A DNA stretch of 64,000 nt from Thozetella sp. PMI_491. Taxonomy: Eukaryota; Ascomycota; Sordariomycetes; Chaetosphaeriales; Chaetosphaeriaceae. Shown here one piece after another: positions 47,784 through 58,856 of this stretch. The position numbers were made by a program, and so were the translations under genes. The stretch is taken from assembly GCA_021432635.1 (NCBI GenBank), contig MU270048.1, positions 637,534-701,533 on the forward strand, given 5' to 3'. Numbering within the stretch: the first letter of the stretch is position 1; each line of letters begins with the position of its first letter. The notes below the pieces were generated by a model, which had not been told where the DNA came from, did not search any database, and saw only the letters and a program-made list of their open reading frames with translations.

Positions 47784-50700
47784 TCACCAATACGCCGGCC
47801 GTAGGCCAGCGAATTGAGACAGCGCCGAGGACTCGCTCGAGTCCTCCCTCTTCCTCTGGCCGGCAAGCTGGGAACGACGGTTAGCTTATTTATCTTAAGG
47901 TAAGGGAGGAGCGAAAGAATGCGGCGATGACGCAAAGACGTGGTAAGTCGACCTACCTCGAGCTGCACCCCCTTGTGAATGTGGACCAGCCAGTCCACGT
48001 ACGACTGGGCCTCGTTGTTCCGATCCTCCACGAGCATGCGCGCAAACTCATACTCGGCCCCATCGATGCCCTGGCGAGCAAGCTGGATCGTGAAGCCCTT
48101 GGAACCCCGCAGGGTCCGGAGGAACTCGATAATATTCCGCACCTGGGCATTCAGATGAGTCTGCAGCAGGGGCAGAGAAGATGTGAAGGCATCGAGGCTC
48201 TGCAGGCTGGTTTTGTCCTCGCCGAAGAGATCAGCGATCAGGTTAGGCGACGTCTGGCCGTGGAACCACAACAGCACCTGCTGGCCGCCGTCGACCAGAT
48301 ACACGCCTCCGGGCTCGACGCGCGAGAAGGATGTTCGCACGCTCGGAGGCAGCTTGAGATGGCCTGTCTGCTCATCGGGGAAGCCCTCTTCAGGCTGCAA
48401 GTTGTGGATGGGTATCATGCGCGGGTAGAGGTACAGACTCAACTCGAGAGCACCCATGGAACGGATCATGCGCATCTCGTGCACTCTCCGGTCGGTGGTC
48501 TCGCTACCGCCCTTGAACGCGCGGGTTTTGATCATCGCCAGCATGTACATAGAAAATTCCTTCAGGCGTTCGGGCATCACCAACTGCCCCGGGGGGTGAG
48601 CCTGGGAGAGGAAATGTTTCCGGTAGCCCGCAAGAACGTCGATCGTCTTCTCGGTCAGCGAAAGCCTGACATCTTTGAGCGTGGCGGAAGTGGTCGCCAG
48701 CTTCGTAGAGGCCTCCTTGGCGAGGATCGTATACACGGCGTCTTGGTCGATGAACTTGATACTGTCCTTGGCATTTTCGCTTACGCTGGCAATGACATTG
48801 ATGCAGCGCACTCGTCGTTGGCCGGCGGCCGTGGTGTACAGGAGCGCGGCCTGGAAGTGGGCATCGAGCTTCGAGTCCAGCTTGCCGTCGTAGCCAAATG
48901 TGACAGCTAGAGCCTTGTCGGCATCGATGACTCCGATCTCGAGGTCTGCACCGAAGGTGTGCTGGATGAAGTTGCCGTGATACGCTCCCACTTGTAAGCC
49001 GTTCGAGCACCGGACTTTCATGAGGGCCTGGTAGCCCGTCTCGCGGGTCACGGCATGTTTGATCTCCAGAGACATCTTGAGGTTGTCACGCGGAGCGATG
49101 AAATTGGGATAATAGAACGTTTCTCCACCGCTGGTAGATGATACGTAGCCTGGATGGGAGGATTAGAGATCGGTCGCCGCGGAGGGAGACGCGGGTTGGG
49201 GGCAGGGATAAGCTCACCGATAGTCGCGATGTCCAGATAGCCGCCAGATGGAGCAGCCATGAAGAAATCAGCACCAACGCCGAGGGAAACCATCTTCTCG
49301 GCAATCTTCTTCCACCCAGGATGCTCGGTCGTGAAGAGCTTCTTGTCCGGCTCCCCCCCAGGATGTTTGCCGTCATCCCGCATGAACAGCCGGCCGGGCC
49401 CCCAAGTTGGGAGCGTAGCTAATGAGCAAATGATCTTACCCCCCGTCTTCTCGAGCGCCGAGACCGCCGAGTTAAGGGCAGACAAGAGCGCAGGCTCAGG
49501 GTTTTTGATACTGGAGAACATTTGCGGCAGCCGCGTGAGTAGCGATGTGATGACGGCCTTGGACTCGTATGGGTCGACGAAGAGGCCTTCGCTGAGGGGG
49601 AGGAAGGGATCTTCGATATCGGGCATGACAATCATCTGGGCCTGCTCCAATGCCGGGCTGACGTTGTAAAAGTGAACCTCCTTGTCAAAGGTTACGAAGC
49701 CGACCTGGGCTCCGGCCGGTATACGCCGCTTGGCCTCGCCGTTCTCGTCCTTCTCCTCGCTCTCGTCAGAGCCATACAGGGCTCCTAGGATGCCGTCGCA
49801 AAACGCCTCCAAGAATCCCTTATTAAACGACTCCTGTGTGACATCGATCAGGAACAGCAAGCGAAGCCCGACGGGCTCTTTTGTCCAGTATTCCTTCGGA
49901 ACCACAAACTCGACCGTGCCGCGTGTCAGCTCCGGGCGCTGGTCACGGTCAACGCGAACGCCTTGTGGGCTAGTAGCACAGAAGTACTCTGACGGGGTAT
50001 CATTGGCATAAGTGCAAAGATTGCAAACGAACTTGTTGCCGCCGGAGCGGAACATCATGAATGGATTGATGTACGCTCTGCATCTGTGGCAGCGCGGAGG
50101 ACCGACTTCACCAAAGTCCAAGACAGGCACCGGCTGCTCGCCAGGCTGGAGCGAAGCTAGAGGCTGCAATAGCAGGCCGAGGGGCAGACCCGTGTTCTTC
50201 AAGCCTTCCGCCGCCGCAGGGATGTTATTCATGGTCAGGCGGGCAAACTTGGGCGACGAGTTGCCCTGGTCGAATGCGACAAACGACACGGTTGCCGGCG
50301 GGGGCACATGCCGCTCGAAAGTAGGGTAGACGTTGGTTAGATAGTGTTGCTGGACGGCTTCGCGAGAAAGGGGTACGCTCGGCGTATCATCTGGGGACAC
50401 CTTGTTCTGACCGGCCGCTGAGACGAAGGTGGGAGAGGGGGCCGCGTCTCTGGCGCCGAACTCGGCAGGCGACACGGGATTCGGGTGGAAGCCGGGGCTG
50501 GCCGCGGCCGGGAATTGGTTCATCTGAGGCGTGATACCGCCGATGAACTGGCCACCGGCAGGAACCGACGGGTCGTTCAAGAAAGCGGTCTGGGGCGTCC
50601 CGGCCGGTGGCATGCCATTGAAAGCCTGTGAGGAGCCGGCCGGGGCCTCGACCGTGTGGTAGGCATGGCGGTCCTTCTTCTTTCTCCGCGCCGTGCCGCC

Positions 50701-50976
50701 GTGTTGAGCCTCTGCGCCCAGCGACATGCTATTCATCTGCGCAGCGAGTGATCCATCGTCGGCAGGGGCCGCCATGCCCTGGTGGTAGCCCTGCTGCTGT
50801 GCGGGCGCATAGGTCTGTCCATGGTGCGGCGGTGCGTAGCCCGCGCCCTGTTGGTATGGCTGCTGGGCGATGGGGGGTTGAAACTGGGGGGGAGCAGGTT
50901 GGGAGGTCCGGTTAGGGTCGTTAGGGTCGAGATTCTCGCCCTGGCCAAGGGCATGGTACATAGAATAGTCAGCCAT
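47784..50976 (-). CDS. SEC24: COPII coat protein SEC24
   Basis: Three exons, 50976-49218, 49149-47957 and 47867-47784, giving 1011 residues. Introns are GTGAGC...CCAG (68 bases) and GTAGGT...CCAG (89 bases). Sec24 pairs with Sec23 on Sar1-GTP at the ER and selects cargo for COPII vesicles. Order: disordered proline/glutamine-rich N-terminus beginning 'MADYSMYHALGQGENLDPND'; zinc finger with 'CHRC' and 'CNLC' (about residues 293-320); trunk domain ('LRLLFLIDVTQESFNKGFLE' onward); beta-sandwich; helical domain; gelsolin-like domain ('GGVYLVDGGQQVLLWFHG'); and a last 28-codon exon ending 'FAGLRPAYW', the usual fungal Sec24 end. The in-frame ATG at 51078 would add 34 residues unlike the family, so 50976 was chosen. 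Divergent from CFT2. Confidence 0.97.
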
Positions 50977-52054
50977 GCTGGCGATCCGGTCTCTCGAGCA
51001 GCCGTGACTTGGGCAGATATTCCGAATCGATCGAGACGGTCCGGGGATCGGGTCGTCGGCGTGGGTATGTATGTACAACCACCTAGAGCTGCGTCGCCTC
51101 AGACTTGTGCGGCCAAAGTGACTAGGGTCGGTGCATAATCCGGGTTGAGCTTCAGAAAATGGCCAAAAGAGCCATATCCGTGGATGCCGTCAGGAGGAGG
51201 GGTTATTGTTGCTGGAAGCTGAGGTAGATCGACGGGGGGGAGGTTCGGAGGGAGGGGGAAGCTCTCTGCGGCCACGGGTTCGAGGTCTTCGCTGGCCTTT
51301 TCGCAACAGACGATTGGAAAGGCAAAAGTGTCGTCAGTGTGGTGCAGGGATCCCTGGCGCGCGACCAAGTGGGCAATGGACCCATGTGAGTGGTCGGCCG
51401 GCCTGGAATTGACACGATAGCTTTCCGAGCCATTCTTCCGCACCGAATTGCCGCTGGTGACCGCCTATATGCTTCTCAAACGCTGCTCTTAGTTGGCCCA
51501 GGTGTGCTAGGGCCCTAGGCTCTGCTAGGCTAGGGCAGGTGCGGCCTGGAACAGTACGTACCGCGACAGTACCTGCGTCACGCTGCCCGGCCCAGAGGCG
51601 CTCGGGCCTAGACCTTCCCAGCGGCCAGGTCTAACTAAAATCGCATTCCCGCTCTTGCAAGCCTCGCCTCCATCTTTACAGGCCTCACCCACAGAGTTTG
51701 GATACTGTGGTTCATCACACCGCGCATCCCAACTGCTCTGTGGCCGCTGCCCAATACCGCTGTTGGTTCTAGGGCCGGCGAGATTGCGACGTTTTCTGTC
51801 CTCGCTGCTTGCCCCCCCGCCTGGCGGCGCATGGTCGAAAGCCAAGGCCTCATCGCGCCGACGCGACACAGTTTTTGACTTCGCCCTCACCACTCGACGT
51901 CGAGCGCCGCCGCAACCACCTTCACCTCGCCCCTACCCGCCGTCGTAATTCTTCGCTTAACCACCTCTGTCTTCGCCATATCTCTTGCCGAGCTGCTGTG
52001 CCAAGGTCTCGATCGAACATGTGCAGCAGGAGGTAGCCTCTGGACGCAGCGACC
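50977..52054. promoter_or_regulatory. Shared divergent promoter region of SEC24 and CFT2
   Basis: 1078 bases separate the two start codons and hold both promoters and leaders. The half next to CFT2 (51,880-52,030) is pyrimidine-rich on the plus strand, as expected for a leader. An open frame of 114 codons (51443-51099, minus) lies in the SEC24 leader region; its status is unclear. No clear TATA box. Confidence 0.55.
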
Positions 52055-55000
52055 ATGTTCAGCTTTTGCTCTTTGCAAGGAGCCCTCTCCGACTCGGCGG
52101 CGTCGCAGTCTCTCCTCGAGCTTGACGGAGGAGTCAAGGTGCTCATCGACGTCGGCTGGGACGAATCCTTTGACGTTGAGAAGCTCCGGGAGCTGGAAAA
52201 GTACGTCAATGGCTTTGTGGCCTTCGCTTGCGACATGTTGTTCATTAACCTCCTACAGACAAGTCCCTACTCTATCTCTGATCCTCCTCACTCACGCGAC
52301 GGTCCCTCACCTGGCAGCATATGCCCATTGCTGCAAGAACTTACCGTTGTTCACGCGTATTCCCGTCTATGCGACACGGCCCGTCATCGACCTCGGCCGC
52401 ACTTTAACCCAAGAGCTCTACGCATCGACTCCTCTTGCGGCAACCACGGTGTCTTCCGCCTCGCTGGCTGAAGTCTCTTACGCGTACTCGCAAACCCCCT
52501 CAGCCGACTACAAGTTCCTCCGGCAAGCGCCAACGCCGGAGGAGATTGCGCGATACTTCTCTCTGATCCAGCCCCTCAAATACTCGCAACCGCACCAGCC
52601 GCTTCCGTCTCCATTCTCCCCTCCTCTTAACGGGTTGACCATTACAGCCTACAATTCTGGTCACACTCTTGGAGGCACAATATGGCATATCCAACACGGC
52701 CTAGAATCTATCGTGTACGCCGTGGATTGGAACCAGGCTAGGGAGAATGTCTTCTCCGGCGCAGCGTGGCTGGGCGGCGGCCACGGAAATGCCGGAGGCA
52801 CCGAAGTAATCGAGCAGCTACGTAAGCCCACAGCATTGGTGTGCAGCAGTCGTACACCAGAGACAACGCTCGCCCGCGCGAAAAGAGACGAGCAGCTACT
52901 TGAATCACTAAAGCTATGCATCGCCCGGGGCGGTACCGTGCTTATACCGGTGGACTCGAGCGCAAGAGTGCTGGAGCTAGCATATTTGCTGGAACATGCG
53001 TGGCGGACTGAGGTGGCAAAGGACAACAGCGTGTTCAAGTCTAGCAAAGTGTACCTCGCGGGGCGCAATGTTGGTAGTACTATGCGGAATGCGCGCAGCA
53101 TGCTGGAGTGGATGGACGACAACATCATCCGAGAGTTTGAGGCTGTCACGGATGGCTCAAAGAAGACAAACGGAAATGCGGACGGGGCCAAAAAGGAGGT
53201 TGGTCCCTTCGATTTTCGGTACCTGCGATTGCTAGATCGCAAGGCCCAAATCGAGCATATTCTTGCACAAAGCGGCGATGATACTGAACCGAAGGGCAAG
53301 GTGATCCTTGCGAGCGACGCAAGCCTCGAGTGGGGATTCTCGAAGGAAGTGCTCAAGTCCATCGCGGCTGATGCGAGGAATTTGATAATCTTGACGGAGA
53401 AGCCGAGCATCAGCGCCAGCAATAAACACTCAATGGCAAGGACCTTGTGGGAATGGTGGAAGGAGAGAAAAGACGGCGTTGCCACAGAGGAAACTACCAA
53501 CGGCGATACCTTCGAACAGGTCTACAGCGGCGGACGGGAGCTCGAGGTTGTCAATGCTCAGCGCCAACCGCTGGAAGGTAGCGAGCTTGACATATACCAA
53601 CAATGGCTTGCTACGCATAGGCAGCTCCAAGCTACACTGCAGGGTGCCGGCACGACATCCTTGGAATCTGCCGCTGACGTTGTCGATGATGCCGACTCCG
53701 AATCGTCCTCAGACTCCGACGAGTCAGATACGGAGCAACAAGGGAGGGCACTCAATGTCTCAACGACAATGGGACAGGCCAGTCGGAAGAAGGTTGTCTT
53801 GAAGGACGAGGACCTGGGCATCACGATTCTGCTCAAGAAAAAAGGCGTTTACGATTTCGACGTTCGGGGCAAAAAGGGCAGGGAGCGCATGTTCCCAATT
53901 GCGGTGCGCAGGAAGCGTAATGACGAGTTTGGCGAGCTCATCAGGCCCGAAGAGTACCTAAGAGATGAGGAGCGAGAAGATGCCGATGCTCCAGAGGGCG
54001 AGCAGAGCGGCAAAAACCAGGACGAAGGGCTGGGCAAGAAGCGCAAGTTTGACGACATTGGTTCGGCAGCAAAGACGTCTTCTGCGGCGAGCAAGCGGCC
54101 TCAGCTCAGCAGGAATCTGTCCGCCGACGAACTGGAGATGGCTGCCTCTGCCGACGGGCCAGCGCGCGACGAGCTAGACGACCTAGAGGACAAGGACGAG
54201 GCAATCGCAGGCCCGTGCAAGCTCGTCACCACTACGTCCGCCATTAAGGTCAACCTGCGCATCGCGTTTGTGGACTTCAGCGGTCTCCACGACAAGCGCA
54301 GTCTACACATGCTCATCCCGCTCATCCAGCCACGTAAGCTGGTCCTCATCGCGGGCAGCGAGGACGAGACCCTTGCGCTTGCTGAGGACTGCAAAAAGCT
54401 CATCAGTGCGCAGACAGGCGCCTCAGCCGACCAGACTCTTGACGTATATACTCCCGCGGTCGGAGTCACGGTAGATGCCTCCGTCGACACCAACGCCTGG
54501 ATCGTCAAGCTCGCGGACCCTCTCGTTAAGCGGCTCAAGTGGCAGAATGTCCGTGGCCTGGGTATCGTCACTGTGACTGGCATTTTGCTCCGGCCCGACC
54601 CAGACGGGAACCTGGAGGCAGTCGCCAAAACTGAGACCGGCGATGAGGAGGGTGCCAACAAGCGCCAGAAGATCGAAGGCAACGCCCCTGATATTGGCCC
54701 GACATCGACAGCCCTGGTGTCCCTCAGCGGCAATGGAGAAGATGGCACCGATCTACTCCCGACGCTCGACGTCCTCCCCACCAACCTTGTCTCGGCCACG
54801 CGGTCCGCTGTGCAGCCGCTACATGTCGGCGACCTGCGGCTGGCTGATCTGCGGCGCGCCATGCAGAGCGCCGGACACACGGCCGAGTTCCGCGGCGAAG
54901 GCACACTACTCATCGACGGCTCGGTGGTCGTGCGCAAGACTCTCACGGGCCGTATCGAGCTTGAGAGCATAGGGCTGCCGACCGACAGCGGGGCCATGAA

Positions 55001-55073
55001 CCCAATGGGCAGTACTTTCTATGCTGTCAAGAGGAAGATCTACGAGGGCCTCGCCGTGGTGGCTGGCGCGTGA
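52055..55073 (+). CDS. CFT2: Cleavage and polyadenylation factor subunit CFT2 (CPSF100-like)
   Basis: Two exons, 52055-52200 and 52259-55073, giving 986 residues, within the fungal range. The intron (GTACGT...ACAG, 58 bases) joins 'DVEKLRELEK' to 'QVPTLSLILLTHATVPHL'. CFT2 is the catalytically dead partner of the CPSF73-type endonuclease YSH1 in nuclear pre-mRNA 3' end processing. Order: metallo-beta-lactamase fold from residue 1 ('FSFCSLQGALSDSAASQSLL'); 'LLTHATVPHLAAYAHCC' in place of the HxHxDH zinc site, so metal ligands are missing as expected; 'NSGHTLGGTIWHI'; beta-CASP domain ('SSRTPETTLARAKRDEQLL', 'GGTVLIPVDSSARVLELAY'); an acidic serine linker (about 523-545); basic 'GKKRKFDD' (about 642); and the C-terminal CPSF100 domain ('HMLIPLIQPRKLVLIAGSED'). 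Divergent from SEC24, convergent with the RasGAP gene. Confidence 0.96.
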
Positions 55074-56264
55074 GGAGGCGGCGTACCTCCATTAGGCAGG
55101 GGCGAGGCGCTGGGAAGCGGAATATAGCATTTTACATGGATTGTCATGCTAGATATAGTGATATGTATAGTCTAAAAGCCCCAACGGCCAGGGCATGAGG
55201 CGTTTTCTTGCCCCGTACATTGAGGTCGGTCCTGCTTGTTCACCCTTAATGAAGACGATGGCAACGGCCAGACACGCGGCAGGATTCCTCCTTGTCACCA
55301 CTGATGGATGTATTTGCCTATGAAATCGGAAATTTCGGAACCAAATCGTATATTGCTAGCTGGCACCACGCGTCCTAAACCTGCAAATGCGCTCTTGCTT
55401 TCCTCCTCACCTCTTCCCTCTCCACCCAACCGACGGCCTAGAAAGAACAGGAAAGAGAAAAATGAAAGCGTATCAAGGGAGATGTGTAAAATCGATCCCT
55501 GTTAAACCACCTATCGCACGGACACGCGGAAACACAGACGCACCACCTCCGAGCCAGCCGAGGCACAAGTACAAACCCCTCCCCCTTTCAAGCGCATAAC
55601 ACCTATCGTATCATGGGCCAACCATGTCACTGCCCGACCCCTAGTACGGCGGATATCTCCAATGGATTTGGTACCGTGTTGATGACGAGCGCCTGGCAAC
55701 CGCCTTCTCTCTTCAAGCCAGACCCGACTCTGGCCATAGTTGAGGTGAAATTAGATTAGATATATAAAGTAGGAAATAAGAACCCGCATCCAAGCAGAGC
55801 AAGAGGGGAATGACGGGTAGGATGGTTCTCGCGGTGGCGATGTGTCGAGCCCACCAATCTCAGCTCATTCGAACGGTGGCATCGGGGCCATGGCCAGATC
55901 TGAGGGGGGGCTGTGGAGGACAAAAGACCAGCCTTGTTCGGGATTCGTGATCGAGAGTAGCGGAAAGAGGTTCAAACCGCGTTGATACGCATGATAGATG
56001 TACGGACCGTGGCGCGGCGAGGCGGTTGCCGAAAGGAAATTGGCAACGCAGACAGACGGACGGACGAGCGGTAGTCATTCCTCAAATGCGCGAAAGATAA
56101 TTCAAGCCTCCTTGAGCCCAGGAGCAAAACTCAGGAAGGACAAACGACAGTGGTATCAAACTCGACCTATCCATGCGGCGCCTAAACTCCGACGGGAAAC
56201 CAAAGAGGGCTGGGATATCGAATGATCGGCGGATATATGGGAATAGCGGCATCATGAAATGAGT
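55074..56264. other. Intergenic region, convergent 3' ends of CFT2 and the RasGAP gene
   Basis: 1.2 kb between opposite stop codons. AT-richer patches at 55,120-55,180 and 55,735-55,785 fit polyadenylation regions for CFT2. No gene, repeat or RNA structure recognised. Confidence 0.6.
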
Positions 56265-58856
56265 CTACCATCCCTTTTTCCTGGCAAACCGCTTGTTGAG
56301 GAGCGCAAGCACCTTCGTCACGTTGAACTGGACATATTCGAGATCCAAGTCATCCTGGTTGTCCTTCTGCATCTCCAGAAGGTCGTCGAGCTTGAGGTCG
56401 AGCTCGAGAAGACCCCTGTTTCTCCCTGTACAAGCTTGTTAGCACATGGCTGTGGTGACTGAGGTGAGATCCGCTTACCCTTGTAATGGAGAGAAATCAC
56501 AAAAGTGCCCGGGAGCGGGCTCGTGAAGTTAAAGTAGATGTTCGCTCTCCGGTTGTCGGGGACATTGCTCTTCTGGATGACACCCTCCTTCTCGAGCTGT
56601 TGATGTGTGAATTTGTACGGTCCCAAAACCTGCTGCTTCTGCTGCTTTCTTCGTGTCCCCTCGCTCTGGCTACGAACGTTGTGGAGATAGCTCTTGTACG
56701 TCTCGAGCTGGCCCACGAGATACGAGTTGTGGTCACGAATCGTCTTGAATACCTCCTCCAGTTTCGTCGTCTCCTGGAGGACAACCTCCTTCAGCGATCC
56801 CAGGTGCTGCAGCTCCTGCTCGACCTCGTCACGAAGGAGGCTGAACTGATCGCTCTTATCGATGACCTTCAGCTCCTGCAGCTGGCTCAAGAGCTCCATC
56901 GCGCGGATGCCCTTGCGCACCATGACGGCGTCATTTCGGGAGGTCGCGGCGGCATCAGCGATGCGCTCGAGGCGCAGTGGTCGCTTCGTCACCGAGGCAT
57001 TCGCGGGGATTGTCCGCAATATCTGGACGAAGATCGACTTCGCTTCCATGAAGTAGACCTCCTCCTGCGTAATGTCCAGAGCCGCAGTCAGGTTGTCAAT
57101 GGCTGTCTCCCACTTGCTAAACAGGGGCAGGTTGATCATCCTGTTCTCTTTTCGCGGGACCTGAGCAGGCGCGGCGCCGAGCTCGGACATGATGGAAGAA
57201 ATGTGAGAGTTCTCGTCCTTGCAGAGCTCCCCAGTATGTTTATCGATCAAAGCATGCATGGCGTAGATTTCGTTCAACGTGATGGAGAGCTCTAGGTCCT
57301 TTTTGGAGAGGGCCACGTAGTTGTCCATCTCAAGACTCTCGTAGAAGTCTTGCACCTCGCACAATTCGAGCATGAACTTGTTGACCCGGTCCTTGTTCTG
57401 GTGCACAAAAGGCTGCAGTTTGGCCATGTAGGGCTCCTTGGCATACGAGGGCTTGTTGGCAACATTCTGCAGCATCTTGGCAATCAAGGTCAGGGTCCGC
57501 CGGGGCCGGTCGGCCGGGATGCCATCGATAAGCATGTACGACTTGGGGGTCACAATGGCCGGATTGACGTATCGCAGGAAAAAGAAGCCACCGATCAGTG
57601 TACATACGGCTTGGTCGTCAGCCTCGGGGTACTTCCTCTTGGTCAAGCTCCGAATCTGCTTGCAGATCCACCTAATGCCGTATGGCGCATCCTCCAGCCC
57701 GTCGATAATGGTCGTGAGGAAGCCGTTGGCGATCTCCGTCAACATGGTCAAGCGAGGTTCGATGATGGCCTGGACCTGCGGGTTCTCGGCTGCCTGCTCG
57801 GCCGTGATGCCCTTGGGTAGCGACGGAGGCAAACTACCAGTATCCTCTTCAATCTGCTCGATCATACGCTCGTAAACCTTGAGAGGGTTGATCTCGAGAT
57901 CGAGGTCTCTGAGCTCGATCAGACTAGTGATTCGGTCGGCCAGCACCGCCTTGAGGAAGCTCTGCCCTGGGCCTCGTCTCGTATAAGTGGTCATCATCCG
58001 AGAGACCGGGGTGTTGGCGCGGAGGAGCGAGGAATACTCGGGCGTGTTGTCAAATTGGTAAGTGAGGACGGACTGTGGGATGGATTAGCCTCCGGCTTTG
58101 CCCTGTAGTGATTCCGCGAGATCCCACCTGAAACATAGTCAAGAGCAAGTGCTCTTCACGGCTCTCGTACTGGTTTCCGTAGATGGTAAACATGACTGTC
58201 TGCAGCAGGGAGTCGATCTCGGCCATGGAGACAAGCCGACACAGGTGAGCAATGTGCCTGGGCTCCGACTGCAGAAGAAACAGCAGGTTGCCGTATTTCT
58301 GAGTCTTGTCATCGTTGGGGAACACGCCGTCCTGCTGGGTCTCGGTCGCATCCTCGAGGCGGCTTGCGACTTCATTTTGCTACATCCCCGATGTTAGACC
58401 AATAGCGCATTTGGCTGCACGCCAAGTATAGAAGGGGGGGGGGTTCTCACCTCCTCCAGGGCCATGCGATTCTGAATGAGAAGGGCGATGCGGGAATCGA
58501 GGTAGCGCACGTCCTTCTCGAGAATGAAGTTCTTCTTGGACTGCAAGGAGATCTTCGACTTTAGGTCTCGCAAGATCTTCTGGGCTGTGCGACGAGATTG
58601 TTAGTGTTTCCAAACAAAAGACCTAGCACACAGCACACGGGGGCCATGGTTTACCTTTCGCAAGGTCGTCCTCAATCACCAAGTCCGACTCATTTGCCGA
58701 CATTGACATGTACAATGCCGACATGGAGTACCGCTTGGACTGGCGGGCGGACCGCGAGCCATCGTAGGACGACATGGTGTTCTGTCGCGATATGGGTTGG
58801 AAGGATGAAGAGGAGGCAGTCGAGGCTCGTGATGGCGTCTGCAGCATAACTGACAT
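56265..58856 (-). CDS. Ras GTPase-activating protein, fungal Gap1/GapA type
   Basis: Five exons, 58856-58655, 58584-58451, 58379-58128, 58072-56479 and 56425-56265, giving 780 residues. All four introns are GT-AG and short (53-71 bases). It should speed GTP hydrolysis by Ras at the membrane and so damp Ras/cAMP and polarity signals, as Gap1/Sar1 of fission yeast and GapA of Aspergillus do (family knowledge). Order: serine-rich N-tail; '[19 protein letters not shown]'-type helical block (about 68-112); RasGAP domain with the arginine-finger loop '[19 protein letters not shown]' (finger near residue 214) and '[14 protein letters not shown]' (near 360-370); long helices; then the RasGAP C-terminal domain shared with IQGAP ('[19 protein letters not shown]', '[20 protein letters not shown]') ending 'KRFARKKGW'. 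No calponin or IQ motifs are seen, so it is not an IQGAP proper. Confidence 0.94.

Noticed and set aside
50976-51078. Upstream in-frame ATG at 51078 as the SEC24 start
   Set aside because: It would add 34 residues rich in H, C, S and R that do not resemble Sec24 N-termini, while the ATG at 50976 gives the family-like 'MADYSMYHALGQG'.
56265-58856. IQGAP scaffold
   Set aside because: The RasGAP and RasGAP C-terminal domains are shared, but there is no calponin homology domain and no IQ repeats, and the protein is too short.
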